From Bacillota bacterium (GTDB taxonomy: Bacteria > Bacillota > Desulfotomaculia > Desulfotomaculales > Pelotomaculaceae): DNA of 64,000 nt. The translations under genes were made by a program, and so were the position numbers. Below, piece by piece: positions 9,010 to 19,378 of the stretch. Where the stretch lies: NCBI GenBank assembly GCA_029555205.1, contig JAKPTB010000151.1, positions 33,415-97,414 on the forward strand, in the 5' to 3' direction. Positions within the stretch are counted from its first letter, which is position 1, and every line of letters begins with the position of its first letter. The notes beneath the pieces are model-generated. The model saw only the letters and a list, made by a program, of their open reading frames with translations. It made no database searches and was not told the origin of the DNA.

Positions 9010-11568
9010 TTAGAAACCGAAATCATCGCCGCTGAAGGCAAGATCGACCGTGAAAGGGATGCGGTCGTAGATTTTTTCCACCTGCTCTTCTTCGTCCTCC
9101 ATGATCAGGTAGTATTTTTGCGATTTATCGTACTTCATGTTTTTCAACACAAATTTTTCTCTGAACTTCCTTTCCACCGGGTCGTCTGATTGGCTATCGG
9201 CAATGATAATGTTTTCATTAGAGATGCGGTTGCCGTCCCGGTCAACCAGGTAGAGCTTGAGCCGGCTTGGCCGCATCTTGTCTGACAGCTTCTCCGTTTG
9301 AAAGAACTCCAGGTAGGTGACGGCGTTGGTTATCTTTCTGGAAATACTGGTCAGCGTAACTGTCACCTTCTGCACATTCTTGGCTGACCTGCCCCGCTCG
9401 TTCTTGATGTGGATCAACGGGACCACGATCTCCTGCGGCAAAGGGCCGCCGTGCACATAGTTGGCGCCACCCCCCTTGACCGGGAACCGGTTCGCCCCCC
9501 GGGGTGTGATACATTTAAACGCATTGCCTGCCCCCAGCAGGTATTCCATACTAAAAGTCAGGGTCCCATCCAACTGCTTATCCTGTCCGGTGAGGATAAA
9601 CCTCCTGCTGACATAATCATTGTCGTCACTGTCACCGATGGTCTTATCGTATTCCGCCAGGCTTTTGCGCTGGTAGATAAAGCCATGGTCGGCAACTATG
9701 TAAATATTGGTGGCGGCGACGTTATTAACCAGCCTGGTTACCAGCGAGCCCAGCTGAACCAGGGCCTCCTCCACGGCATCGAATACTTCGCTTTCGGTGG
9801 GATAATGGTCACCCCTGGCGTCAATGCTGTTGTGGTAGATATAAATCAAGTCCTTGCCCCTGACGAGCTTGCGAAATTCGTCCCATTTTAAGTCCATCAG
9901 GTCCTTATAGCGCACGGCAATACTCTTCTCTACCTGCTGGCTCAGGATTTTATTGCGGTTTTCCAGGCTTTCGCTGGAAACGCCGTCCACGCTGACGCTG
10001 TAATCGCCGCTGATCTCAATATGCCGGTGGGGCAGCAGGCAGGCCATACCCAGGCTGGTGCAGGAAGGCAGGACGCCCTGCATGGTGTTCAGTTCAGCTG
10101 AGACTCTGCGCTCGCTGTTGAGATGCCGGGCCAGTTCCCCGGCCGCCTCAAAGCGCAAGGCATCAGAGACAATGACAAACACCCTTTCCCCTTTTTTTAA
10201 GTGCGACCGGACCTGCTGCCGGAAGAAACCCCACTGGTTTGGCAAAGATCCAAGCTCCCAGTGCTCCTGCAGGCTCTCAACGCTGCCGCTCCACTTGATG
10301 GACAGGTTGTTGAGATAGCCGTTGACGTAGGTGTTTTCGACCATCTCCCGGATCCCGTCAAACCATTCGTGGCGCGCTGCCCGGTCTGTGTAATAGACAA
10401 ATTTCCGGTACGCGGTGTCAATCCGGCAGTAGTCTTCGGCATATTTGACAAAAAAGTCGTGGGGCGGGTACTCCTTGATCGAGTCCTTGTGGGTTTGCCA
10501 CTCGTCCAGCAGAACACACGCCCAGTAGGCGGCGTTATATTCGTTTTCATACACCTTAAACCAGTGCTTGTTCCGGCGCTCCAGGATAATTTCGATGTAA
10601 TTGTTAAACTGCCCTACCCCGGCCAGCAGGTTTCCTAATATGTCCTGGATGATCGCCTCGTCAAACAATGAAAATAAATCGCATTCCCGGTAGCTGTCCA
10701 GCTCCCACTGCTTTAGATAATCCTGCAGCTTGAGCTTTTCCTGTACCATCCGGGATAACCGGCGGTAGGCCTCCACTGTACTGGCGCCGCCCATGAAACG
10801 GCTTAGGAACACTACGGCGTCGTTCTTCCGGGGGGAGACAAAAGGCTCCCACTGTTTGGGCAGTTCCCGGCGCAAAGAGAAAGAAAGCCCGCTAACCAGT
10901 AGAAATAGTCCCAGCGTACCCAGGTCTTTTTGTTCCAGTTCGTAGCCGTAATATTTGCGAATGAGTTTCCAGAGGGCAGCGCTATCACCAAACTTCTCAA
11001 TATTATCGTAAATAGCCGTCCTGCCAGCGGCGTATTCAGCCAGGAGAGCCATCAGGACTTCTTCCAGGCCGGGATAGGGCAGCTTGCATAACACTGAAAG
11101 CACCGCAATATCCAGGGTATCTTCAGTACAGGTGGTCAACGAGTAGGCTTTGAAAGCCTTGTACCTTTCTTTGTTGTTGAAGAATTTGAGGTATCTGCGG
11201 AAAGAGGCGCGCAGGGAGTCATCGGTTACATTGAGCTGCCGCATGAGTACCGTGGCCTTGTCGGCGGAAAAGTCAATACTGTACTTCTGGATATCCAGCA
11301 GGTAGTTCTCCCGCGCCGCCGGCCGGCTAAAAGGAGCGTAAATAAGGTAGTTGCTCGACGTGTCTTTATGCTCCAGGATATACTTGACCTGAAAGCTGTT
11401 CCTGCCGTTGAGCTTTAATATCCGGGCGCCCTTAAGCACCAGCTCGTCCACCTCGGCCGCAAATTCTCCGGCGTCGTCATACCAGAAGACGATGTTGCGC
11501 TTCCGGCCGTTGGACAGGCTTTTATTCAGGTTGTCCTCCAGTACCTTCTTGATCTCATTTAACTCCAT
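9010..11568 (-). CDS. pglZ: BREX type 1 phosphatase-superfamily protein PglZ
   Basis: An 852-residue PglZ, the hallmark protein of BREX, with an alkaline-phosphatase-superfamily core. Metal-site-like segments are visible: VFVIVSDALRFEAAGELARH near residue 465, IYIYHNSIDARGDH near 580 and NIYIVADHGFIYQRK near 620. It acts in the cytosolic BREX complex with PglX and BrxB/BrxC. It sits 18 bp after pglX and directly before brxL. Length and gene order are those of type I systems. No lesion is seen. Confidence 0.95.
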   Translation of the reverse strand: MELNEIKKVLEDNLNKSLSNGRKRNIVFWYDDAGEFAAEVDELVLKGARILKLNGRNSFQVKYILEHKDTSSNYLIYAPFSRPAARENYLLDIQKYSIDFSADKATVLMRQLNVTDDSLRASFRRYLKFFNNKERYKAFKAYSLTTCTEDTLDIAVLSVLCKLPYPGLEEVLMALLAEYAAGRTAIYDNIEKFGDSAALWKLIRKYYGYELEQKDLGTLGLFLLVSGLSFSLRRELPKQWEPFVSPRKNDAVVFLSRFMGGASTVEAYRRLSRMVQEKLKLQDYLKQWELDSYRECDLFSLFDEAIIQDILGNLLAGVGQFNNYIEIILERRNKHWFKVYENEYNAAYWACVLLDEWQTHKDSIKEYPPHDFFVKYAEDYCRIDTAYRKFVYYTDRAARHEWFDGIREMVENTYVNGYLNNLSIKWSGSVESLQEHWELGSLPNQWGFFRQQVRSHLKKGERVFVIVSDALRFEAAGELARHLNSERRVSAELNTMQGVLPSCTSLGMACLLPHRHIEISGDYSVSVDGVSSESLENRNKILSQQVEKSIAVRYKDLMDLKWDEFRKLVRGKDLIYIYHNSIDARGDHYPTESEVFDAVEEALVQLGSLVTRLVNNVAATNIYIVADHGFIYQRKSLAEYDKTIGDSDDNDYVSRRFILTGQDKQLDGTLTFSMEYLLGAGNAFKCITPRGANRFPVKGGGANYVHGGPLPQEIVVPLIHIKNERGRSAKNVQKVTVTLTSISRKITNAVTYLEFFQTEKLSDKMRPSRLKLYLVDRDGNRISNENIIIADSQSDDPVERKFREKFVLKNMKYDKSQKYYLIMEDEEEQVEKIYDRIPFTVDLAFSGDDFGF

Positions 11569-11586
11569 TATTATTCACCATCTATC

Positions 11587-14500
11587 TCAAATCTTGGCCA
11601 GTAAATCTGCTTTCAGCGGCTTCCTACCATCACCCTGCGGGACTTCAACCCCCTGGAATTTGGCGTAATTGACCTTGACCCCGTCGTCCAGGTCGATCTT
11701 GATGCGCTGGTTTGCCACGTGGGCGATAACCTGGTCGTAGGCGAGGCATTCCTGCATCTGCTTGAGTAGCTTTTCCCTATTTTTGCGGGCCGCCGTTTTT
11801 TCTCGCGGGGACACATCGGATTCGATAAGCGCCTCCAAACGCCTGGCCTCGGCCTCATACGCCCGCTGCAGCCGGTGCAGGTAGTCCGTCCTGACCCTGG
11901 CTACGGTGAATTCGTCGTACCGGTGCATGTAGATCAGCGCCTTGAAGCCGTCCTCTTTGCCGGAATCAAAGAGCCAGTAGATCGGCCTTTTTTTATATAT
12001 CTTGACGTGGTCTTTGTAGAAGTCTTTGAGGAAGTACCGCCTGATTGCCTGCCGCGAGGTCTCAGAGGTTTTGCGCCCCAGCGCTCCGGCAATAAAGTCG
12101 AGGTTCTCCTCCAGGGTCTCTTCACTGAAGGTCACCCGGAGGAACTGGACAAACCGGCTGACTATGTCATCGTCGAAATACTCATCGTCGAGGATGGGCA
12201 GGACGTTGTCCTCGTCGGGTAAAAACGTAGCTTTTACCCAAGTATCGGAAATGATATTGCCCTCTTCGTCCTTTTCGATCTTGCGGACTTTACCGTCCTG
12301 CCATTTATCCCGCCAGTCACCGCCGGCGTAGATTAGACCATCAGTGTCAATGGAATACCTGCCAAACATGCAGCCGACAGCATAAGAGATAAAGGATTTT
12401 ATATCACGGACTAAATCAGCTTTTCTGATGGTTATATCTTTATCCTCAACTTCTGGTGTGAGTTCATCCTGCAAACCGTATATGTCAATAAAGATATAAT
12501 TCAATTCTTCTTCATTTTGTTTCAACTGATTGAACTGCTTTTCAGCAAATTTATACCAACTATTGAAGGCTCCCTCAATAGCGTTAGATGTATCTTTAAA
12601 AATGAGTAGGTTGTGCTTTTTAAAGTCCCATGAGGTTTCGAAGTAGTCCCAGTTGGAACGAGAGATTACTATATTGTGTTCAACAATTCTATCAATACGT
12701 TCTTTATACGATTGATTAAAGATAATAGGTAGTGATTTTGCATTCCCAACTTGAAAATGAATTGTGGGATTTAGTATGTTTTGCAGTTCTAAGCATACTT
12801 TACAACATAATAACGCCAGAACATATTTTAAGTGATCACATAGATTAAATATGGCATTCCCTAAATTATCTCTTAAACATCCTTCTGGCATATATCTTGC
12901 TGATATATAATTTGACTTAATGTCTGACCAAGTGATACCTTCCAAATAATTATATTTTTCATTTCTTATATTTGATTTGTGATAATTTTTGATAGTCTCG
13001 CCATTATTCTCCCAAAATACAACAAAATCGTAATTTCCATACCACTTTCTACTCTCTCCACCCTTGATATATGGCACCCACCTTTTACTATGTGTTTTAA
13101 AATCTATATCATTAATACTAGGTTCAAACCATCTTCTAACGAATTTATCATTTTCGCCAGTATCCATACCCTTTTTTATATCAAATTTTTCCCCTAATGG
13201 TTTTGATTGTTTAAATGCTTTATAAAAATTTTCGCTAACCCAATAAGCAATTGGCATACCTGGAATTTTTGAAAAATTCTCTTTTGTAACAATATGTAAA
13301 TTTTGTTTTGACAAAAATGCATACTCTTTTTCCTGTTGACTTCCAAAGTCAACTAATCTGACAAAACCAGCCTTATAATCCTTCAAACTGAGATTGCGTA
13401 GCACAAAAATGGTTGTCTGCACCACCTCGCCGCCAATTTCTTCAAATGCCTTTGCCCCAAGATGCACCATATTAACTATATTTTTAATAAGAATTTTTAC
13501 ACGCAATTTCTCATAACTGGATAAGAACATCCATGAATGTTGGGTTATTATTGCTTGATAGCAGTCAGCCTTTGTTATTGCTCCACATTTTTCAATGAAA
13601 ACAGCAAACAAATCACTCTTACTGTCGGGATAATTCTTCTTTACAAACTCCGAAAGCTTTGCATTCATACCCTTGCCCATATACGGCGGGTTTGTCACCA
13701 CCACGTCATATTTCTGAGCCATAATCTTAGCCTGTTTTATCAACGCAGGCATCACTTCAGAAATATTATTAAGCCACATGGACATTAACAGATCGTCTGC
13801 ACCGTTCTGTCGCAGTTGTTCAATGTAAGAAAGCAATCCATCATAGTCGCGTGGTTCTATATTCAAAATTGAGCCGTACTCTTTGGCATCCCGGAAGACT
13901 TTAAATAGGTAGTTGGCGGTTTCTCTGTGTAAATCATCCAGGCTTAACTGCCCGGAGCCGTGCTCAAAGCTTACTAAACTATTGCTTTCCTGGATAGCGC
14001 AGAGGTTGGGCGTGATACCTCTGGTGAGGAAACGCCGGTCATGCTTTCTAGCTTTCATCATCACGGCAAAATAAGCCAGCTGGTACGCCCGGTCGTCAAT
14101 GTCCAGGCCGTACAGGTTTTTTTCGACGATCAGTCTGACTGCGTCCCGCTGGGTGTAGCCGGCGCTTTGATAAATCTGAAACAACACGTCAAAGGCATAG
14201 ACCAGGATGTGGCCACTGCCCATGCACGGGTCCAGCACCTTGATGTCCTCCGGCCTGATGGCTTTGCTCTTTTCCCTGATCTCGCCCAGCTGTTTTTGGA
14301 CCGCCGGCTCCTGATCCGCTTCTTCCAGGTAATATTTCCATTTGGATTTCAATTCTTCATCCGGGTGGCCTTCCAGCCACAGCCGGCCCAGGGAGTTCTC
14401 CACCATGTACTTGACGATCCAGGCCGGGGTGAAAAGCTGGGTAGCGGCCGGGATGTTTTCTTTGGTGATTTTGACGTTCTTCTTTAACGCCGCGAAGACC

Positions 14501-15165
14501 TGGTCCTTCTTTTCCGAGATGTAATACTGGTAAAGCCAGCCGATAATCTCGACCTGGTCCCGGAAGTCTTCCTCGGGGATATCGCTGACCAGACGCCTGA
14601 TTATTGAGCCTTCGATCAGCAGGTTGTTGGGCAGCAACAGTTCGGTATAGTCTTCGATCTTCTCAAACAGGCCGGGGAGGATCTCGTTCAGCTTATTGCA
14701 CTGGCGGGTAAACAGGTACCGGAAAAGCTCGTCGTCGTTGTGTTTGTCCAGATAGGCATAGACCAGGTCAAGATCCAAGTCCAGGTTAAGGTGGAGGGCG
14801 TTGGTGACAATGTCCGGCACCGCCTGGCCGGCTTCGGTTGACGAGAGCACCCTGACTCCGGTGGGCAGGTAACCGTTGACCTCCATAAACCTGATCGCGA
14901 TGATGCGGTTGAACCAGGTGTAGGCCGCCTCCTCCATGACCTGGTCGAATCCCTTTTCATTAACCCGTTTCACCAGGGCTTCCCGCTGCCTGGCCTCGCG
15001 CTTGTTCAGCAGCCTGCCGTTGACCTGCACTGCGTCTGAGGATACCCTGACCGCATCGGCGATCCCGCCACCGGTAACGCCTACCTCAAACGCCTTCTGG
15101 GCGACGTCCTCGATCAGTCTGCGCCGCGCCCACACGGCATAGTTTTTAATCGCGCCCTTTTCCAT
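11587..15165 (-). CDS. pglX: BREX type 1 adenine-specific DNA methyltransferase PglX
   Basis: An 1192-residue N6-adenine methyltransferase that marks host DNA for BREX self/non-self discrimination. The SAM motif VLDPCMGSGH is near residue 312 and the catalytic NPPY is at residues 492-495 (13681-13692), within VVTNPPYMGKGMN. The N- and C-terminal regions are GC-rich like the neighbours, but roughly 12400-13830, after the catalytic motif, is strikingly AT-rich. That segment corresponds to the target-recognition region, suggesting recombination of specificity. The gene is followed after 18 bp by pglZ and preceded by brxC with 27 bp spacing. The reading frame is intact. Confidence 0.96.
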   Translation of the reverse strand: MEKGAIKNYAVWARRRLIEDVAQKAFEVGVTGGGIADAVRVSSDAVQVNGRLLNKREARQREALVKRVNEKGFDQVMEEAAYTWFNRIIAIRFMEVNGYLPTGVRVLSSTEAGQAVPDIVTNALHLNLDLDLDLVYAYLDKHNDDELFRYLFTRQCNKLNEILPGLFEKIEDYTELLLPNNLLIEGSIIRRLVSDIPEEDFRDQVEIIGWLYQYYISEKKDQVFAALKKNVKITKENIPAATQLFTPAWIVKYMVENSLGRLWLEGHPDEELKSKWKYYLEEADQEPAVQKQLGEIREKSKAIRPEDIKVLDPCMGSGHILVYAFDVLFQIYQSAGYTQRDAVRLIVEKNLYGLDIDDRAYQLAYFAVMMKARKHDRRFLTRGITPNLCAIQESNSLVSFEHGSGQLSLDDLHRETANYLFKVFRDAKEYGSILNIEPRDYDGLLSYIEQLRQNGADDLLMSMWLNNISEVMPALIKQAKIMAQKYDVVVTNPPYMGKGMNAKLSEFVKKNYPDSKSDLFAVFIEKCGAITKADCYQAIITQHSWMFLSSYEKLRVKILIKNIVNMVHLGAKAFEEIGGEVVQTTIFVLRNLSLKDYKAGFVRLVDFGSQQEKEYAFLSKQNLHIVTKENFSKIPGMPIAYWVSENFYKAFKQSKPLGEKFDIKKGMDTGENDKFVRRWFEPSINDIDFKTHSKRWVPYIKGGESRKWYGNYDFVVFWENNGETIKNYHKSNIRNEKYNYLEGITWSDIKSNYISARYMPEGCLRDNLGNAIFNLCDHLKYVLALLCCKVCLELQNILNPTIHFQVGNAKSLPIIFNQSYKERIDRIVEHNIVISRSNWDYFETSWDFKKHNLLIFKDTSNAIEGAFNSWYKFAEKQFNQLKQNEEELNYIFIDIYGLQDELTPEVEDKDITIRKADLVRDIKSFISYAVGCMFGRYSIDTDGLIYAGGDWRDKWQDGKVRKIEKDEEGNIISDTWVKATFLPDEDNVLPILDDEYFDDDIVSRFVQFLRVTFSEETLEENLDFIAGALGRKTSETSRQAIRRYFLKDFYKDHVKIYKKRPIYWLFDSGKEDGFKALIYMHRYDEFTVARVRTDYLHRLQRAYEAEARRLEALIESDVSPREKTAARKNREKLLKQMQECLAYDQVIAHVANQRIKIDLDDGVKVNYAKFQGVEVPQGDGRKPLKADLLAKI

Positions 15166-15192
15166 AGTTGCACTGATCCTTTCCTGCCTCTG

Positions 15193-18100
15193 TTAAACGA
15201 TTTTCAATATGATATCATCAGTAAGTTTTTCTTCCAGCCTGACTCTGATATCAGCCAGCAGTTTATCTAAATCAGCCTGCGACTCGATATTCCTGGCGCC
15301 CCGCAGCAGGCGGGCCATGCTGATAGTAACTGTCTTTTTCTTTTTCGGTGAGGGAACAACCTCTCCGCTGCCTTTTTCTTTTTTCTTATCAGCTTTTCTC
15401 TTTTCCGCCTCCCGGACAATCTCCTCCATGTAGCGCAGCTTGAGCCGGTCGCTCTCTTCCTTCATGGCGATGGCCTCATAGAAGTTGTTGGCACGGTCCA
15501 GCCGGTTCAGCAGGTCATCGTAACCCTGTTTGAACTTATTCCCGAACTTGTCCGCGACGCCATAGGCCGCCATTTCCTCTCTGATCTTGCCATAATCGCT
15601 ATCTACCACCTGCCGTACCGGCTGGCACTCCTGCTCCAGGAGCTGTCCAAAGATGTCATTGAACTTGTCGACCAGTTCCGGCAGTTTGGGGATATCGCTA
15701 TAAGGCTCCTTGCTGTTCACAATCAGCTCTATCTGTTCGTAGGTTTCAATAGCAGACCGGTCCAGCACATAGGTCTTGTTTTTCTGGAAAATCTTCACCA
15801 CCCGCAAGGCCCGGTCAAAAATCTCCTTCTGCTTTCCAGACGGGTCAAAAAACCTTTTTACATCATGGGAGTCTTCACCGTAATCAAGCAGCCGCTCCTT
15901 GCGCTCCTGCAGCGCCGCAAAGAACTCCCCGGTATCTTTGATTTTAGCAAGCTCTGCAAAGAGCCTGCCGCCCTCGTCCAAAATGCCGCGTCCAGGGTAA
16001 GCGGCATATTTGTAGTTTTCCAGCAAGGCTTTGATCTGGCCGGCCTCGTCTCCCATATATTTTTTAGTCAGGCGCATCAGCCCGTCCTCATCAGAAGGCA
16101 GGGCGGTCTTATTGAATACTTCTTTACAGATTTCCCTAGCAGTATTGAGCAGCGCCGGGGATACCTTGATTCTTTTTTCAACCAGAAGCTTTTCCGCATA
16201 CTCGCGCCTGGTGAGATAACGCACCAGGTCGCGGTCTTCCAGGCTCAGGTACTCGCTGTTTAGCTGGAGCTTTACTTCCTGCGCCCTGAACAGTTTGGCA
16301 ATCAAGCCTTCAATATCTTCTTCATTCCAACCGTAAGGCGCTTTCTGAAAAATGGATGTCACCGTTTTCATGGTCACCGGGATATGCCTGAGCGTATTTC
16401 TTTCTATAAAGGAGGACACCTCGTCCAGGGCCAGTTTGTTGGGCTCCTCGATGATATTCAGCTGCACCCTGTCACTGTACAGGATGTCGGCGATAGCACC
16501 GTCCGACTCTATGAAGGTGTTGATGTATCCGAGTTTGGTATAGTTAGCGTTAATCAACAACCGGAATCCTTCGTTTAACCGGGCAACCGGGTCCTTTTCC
16601 TTGATCTCCAGCTTCTGAGAGTTGACAAACAGTTCTGAGGTTTGCAAGGCGTTGTAAAGTAAATCCTTCACCCTGTTCATGCGCTCTCCGACTTCCCGGC
16701 CCTTTCTGGCTTTGATCTCTTCCATTGTTTCGCTGACTGTCATGCCGCTCGTCTTACGCAGGTAGGTCTGGATTTTCAGGATTTCCTCTATCTCATTGAG
16801 GAAGGATGGGTCCGAAGGCAAGTTGACGATCAGGTTGTTTTCTTTTTGGGACATCTCTTTTAGAACAAGCTGGTTCATCTCACTGCCGGGATCATAGTAC
16901 GGAGTGATCACCCTGACCCCGATGTCGTTGGCCGGGAGACTGCGGTAGACCTGGTCGTCGACAGCCTGGTTGAATGGAAAGTTATAGTGGGCGGAGTATT
17001 TGAACTTTTTATCCTGGTAGATCTCTTCAAAAATGATCTCGGAGGCCTTCTGGATAATGTCGGCGGTATCCACATGGATGCTCTTGATTTCCTTGTTGAT
17101 ATCTTGCTCTTCGTGGGTGAGGAAGATATACTGGTCGCCGTTTTTTTGCACCAGTGTTTCCTTAATCAACCTTTTGAGAGACTCTTCAATTTTTTTCTTG
17201 AGATCTATTTTGTCCTGGTCTATGTCCCTGACCAGGAGAGTGGCCAGGTTTTCAATGTTGGCCGGTATTTCTTTGACATACTTGATCATAAAAAGGACTT
17301 TCAACAGCTCAACATCAAAGTCACTGAGTACAGAGCTGTCCTGGGCGTGGATGATCACAGTGCGGATGTTGGAGTCAAGAAAGGCCTCGATGGTGTCATA
17401 GAAAGCAGAAAAAGGGATCAGGGCGCCGTGTTCGCGGTCGGCAAAGCGGATGGCTGACTCCTGGAAGGAGCTGATCATGGAGCGCTCGCCCTCGGCCAGG
17501 TGCTTGCCGGTAGAACCGTGGATCCTGATTGAGGTCAGCACCTGCTGCAAAAGGTTGAACTGGTAGGGGATAAACGGGTAGACCTCGGCAAAATCGGCGC
17601 TGTCGGCATAAAACTTTTTCTCCGGCGTATCAGCGGAAAAGGTGATCAGGTTTTTCAGGATGGAGCTCTTGTTTTCATAAAGAAGTTTTAGAGTGTCTGT
17701 GGCAACAGAGTTTTTTTCAAGAATCCTCCTCTTGACCACCTCGTCCACATTGGCGCTGGACAGGCTAAGCCTTGTATTGAACCGGCCCTGGATCTTGGAA
17801 AAATCGTTGCCCTTGACTCTGGTGACGGCATCGATATCCTGCTGGCTGGTCACTATTACCCAGGCCTTGCCGCCGCATTCGGTGCCCAGGTCTTCCACGA
17901 CGGTCTGGAGGTTCAGCATCAGTCCCGAGCTGTCACCGATATACTGCCCCATCTCATCTACACAAAAGACAACATGGTGGTTTTGGCCTTTACTCTCTAT
18001 GTATTCCCTGACCCTTTTGGCGAACTTGTCCACAGTCAGGCTGTAGTTTTCCTCTGCCTTGTTATACCAGTTCCTGGCCGCCTCTTCACTCATTCTGGTA

Positions 18101-18741
18101 GCTGCAGCAAGGGCTGCAACGATTGCGTCTTCCTCGTAGTAGAAGTCATCTCTGGCTTCGATCCAGGGACGGCCTGAGATGCGGGCAAACTCATCCTTGA
18201 ATGCTTCATAGGTACCGTCAGCGGCCATCTGCCTTTCAATATCGGCCACCCAGGGAATGGAGCCACAAAAGCCCTGCATATCATTAAAAACCCTGTTGAA
18301 AACTTTGACAATAGCGTCTTTATTAGCCTTGGCGTCGGCCTCGCTCTTGGAGTCGATATTAAAGAGAATGACATCCGCCGAAATATCGCCGGTTCTTTTC
18401 ATGTCCGCCAGCAAAAGAGGGTCCTTAATTTTATCATTGAAATAATCTACAGCCTTTTTACCGTCTACCACTCTATTCTCCAGGAGGTAGGACAGGATCT
18501 TGAGGAAATGGGATTTACCGCTGCCGAAGAAGCCCGAGATCCAGACACCCATTTTGTCCGTATATCCGTTAATGCCCTTCTTGTAAGCCTCAAAAAAATC
18601 GCTGAAATGCCGGTTCAGCTCCCTGGTTACTACATACTCCTCCAGCTCCTGGGTGACATTGCTGTCATCTTCCTGGCCAATTTTGATCACGCCCTTGATA
18701 TCCCGGTCGATCCGCTTGTGGAACATATCTCTAATCAGCAA
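15193..18741 (-). CDS. brxC: BREX type 1 ATPase BrxC
   Basis: An 1182-residue P-loop ATPase (PglY/BrxC family). Walker A GFFGSGKSH starts near residue 70 after VWIS; a Walker-B-like segment HHVVFCVDEMGQYIGDSSG is near residue 265. The long C-terminal part is helical and ends in a basic, Lys/Glu-rich segment (KRKADKKKEKGSG) and a conserved-looking tail. It is thought to scaffold or energise the BREX complex with BrxB and PglZ. It lies between brxB (20 bp gap) and pglX, as expected for type I. Confidence 0.95.
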   Translation of the reverse strand: MLIRDMFHKRIDRDIKGVIKIGQEDDSNVTQELEEYVVTRELNRHFSDFFEAYKKGINGYTDKMGVWISGFFGSGKSHFLKILSYLLENRVVDGKKAVDYFNDKIKDPLLLADMKRTGDISADVILFNIDSKSEADAKANKDAIVKVFNRVFNDMQGFCGSIPWVADIERQMAADGTYEAFKDEFARISGRPWIEARDDFYYEEDAIVAALAAATRMSEEAARNWYNKAEENYSLTVDKFAKRVREYIESKGQNHHVVFCVDEMGQYIGDSSGLMLNLQTVVEDLGTECGGKAWVIVTSQQDIDAVTRVKGNDFSKIQGRFNTRLSLSSANVDEVVKRRILEKNSVATDTLKLLYENKSSILKNLITFSADTPEKKFYADSADFAEVYPFIPYQFNLLQQVLTSIRIHGSTGKHLAEGERSMISSFQESAIRFADREHGALIPFSAFYDTIEAFLDSNIRTVIIHAQDSSVLSDFDVELLKVLFMIKYVKEIPANIENLATLLVRDIDQDKIDLKKKIEESLKRLIKETLVQKNGDQYIFLTHEEQDINKEIKSIHVDTADIIQKASEIIFEEIYQDKKFKYSAHYNFPFNQAVDDQVYRSLPANDIGVRVITPYYDPGSEMNQLVLKEMSQKENNLIVNLPSDPSFLNEIEEILKIQTYLRKTSGMTVSETMEEIKARKGREVGERMNRVKDLLYNALQTSELFVNSQKLEIKEKDPVARLNEGFRLLINANYTKLGYINTFIESDGAIADILYSDRVQLNIIEEPNKLALDEVSSFIERNTLRHIPVTMKTVTSIFQKAPYGWNEEDIEGLIAKLFRAQEVKLQLNSEYLSLEDRDLVRYLTRREYAEKLLVEKRIKVSPALLNTAREICKEVFNKTALPSDEDGLMRLTKKYMGDEAGQIKALLENYKYAAYPGRGILDEGGRLFAELAKIKDTGEFFAALQERKERLLDYGEDSHDVKRFFDPSGKQKEIFDRALRVVKIFQKNKTYVLDRSAIETYEQIELIVNSKEPYSDIPKLPELVDKFNDIFGQLLEQECQPVRQVVDSDYGKIREEMAAYGVADKFGNKFKQGYDDLLNRLDRANNFYEAIAMKEESDRLKLRYMEEIVREAEKRKADKKKEKGSGEVVPSPKKKKTVTISMARLLRGARNIESQADLDKLLADIRVRLEEKLTDDIILKIV

Positions 18742-18760
18742 ACTCTCACACCCCCGTATG

Positions 18761-19378
18761 CTAATATCTCTCTACCAATTTAAAAGCCCGGTAATAATTA
18801 TCGTCTTTGATTTCATCCAGCAGGACCAGTTCCAGACCGTCGTAGGTGCCGGGGAAAAACATTACCAGCGGGACCTGGTCAACTACAGCATGCAGGTTGT
18901 TTAATACGGTGTGGGACCTGATTATGGGCCAGGCCTTGCCTACGCCCGTAAGGAAGATGACGTCGTCCTTTTCCACTCTTTCACGAATGAATTGAACAAT
19001 TAAGTCGTTACTGTCGGTGAGCCTTAAGGCCTTTTTGGTGGCCTTAAAGATGTATTCGCTACCCTTTTTGGCTTCCATCTCGATATTCTTGGCCAGGAAC
19101 CCCTTTTCTTCAAGGATGGCGAGCATGATTTCATAAAGGTCGAACTCTTTTATTTTGAAGCCACTGCTGCCGCTTTTGAACTTTTCCACTAAAAATGCTA
19201 CATAGTCACGGACAAGCATTTCGTACTCGGGTTCATAATCAAAAATATAAAACCCGATCTCATTGCCCAGTCCTTTGTTTTCCCGGAAGGACTTCTTTTG
19301 TATTTCCGGGATGATGGCATCCAGCCTTTCGTGTATAGTCTTCATGACCTCATCCTCTCGCTTCTCACAAAAAAACAC
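18761..19378 (-). CDS. brxB: BREX type 1 protein BrxB (DUF1788)
   Basis: A 205-residue protein with the DUF1788 layout: an N-terminal helix beginning ERLDAIIPEIQ, then FYIFDYEPEYEMLVRDYVAF, FLTGVGKAWPIIRSHTVLNN and VPLVMFFPGTYDGLELVLL. The last block is the most diagnostic. It is a small cytosolic partner of BrxC/PglZ. Its first codon overlaps the brxA stop by one base, so the two are translationally coupled. Confidence 0.93.
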   Translation of the reverse strand: MFFCEKREDEVMKTIHERLDAIIPEIQKKSFRENKGLGNEIGFYIFDYEPEYEMLVRDYVAFLVEKFKSGSSGFKIKEFDLYEIMLAILEEKGFLAKNIEMEAKKGSEYIFKATKKALRLTDSNDLIVQFIRERVEKDDVIFLTGVGKAWPIIRSHTVLNNLHAVVDQVPLVMFFPGTYDGLELVLLDEIKDDNYYRAFKLVERY

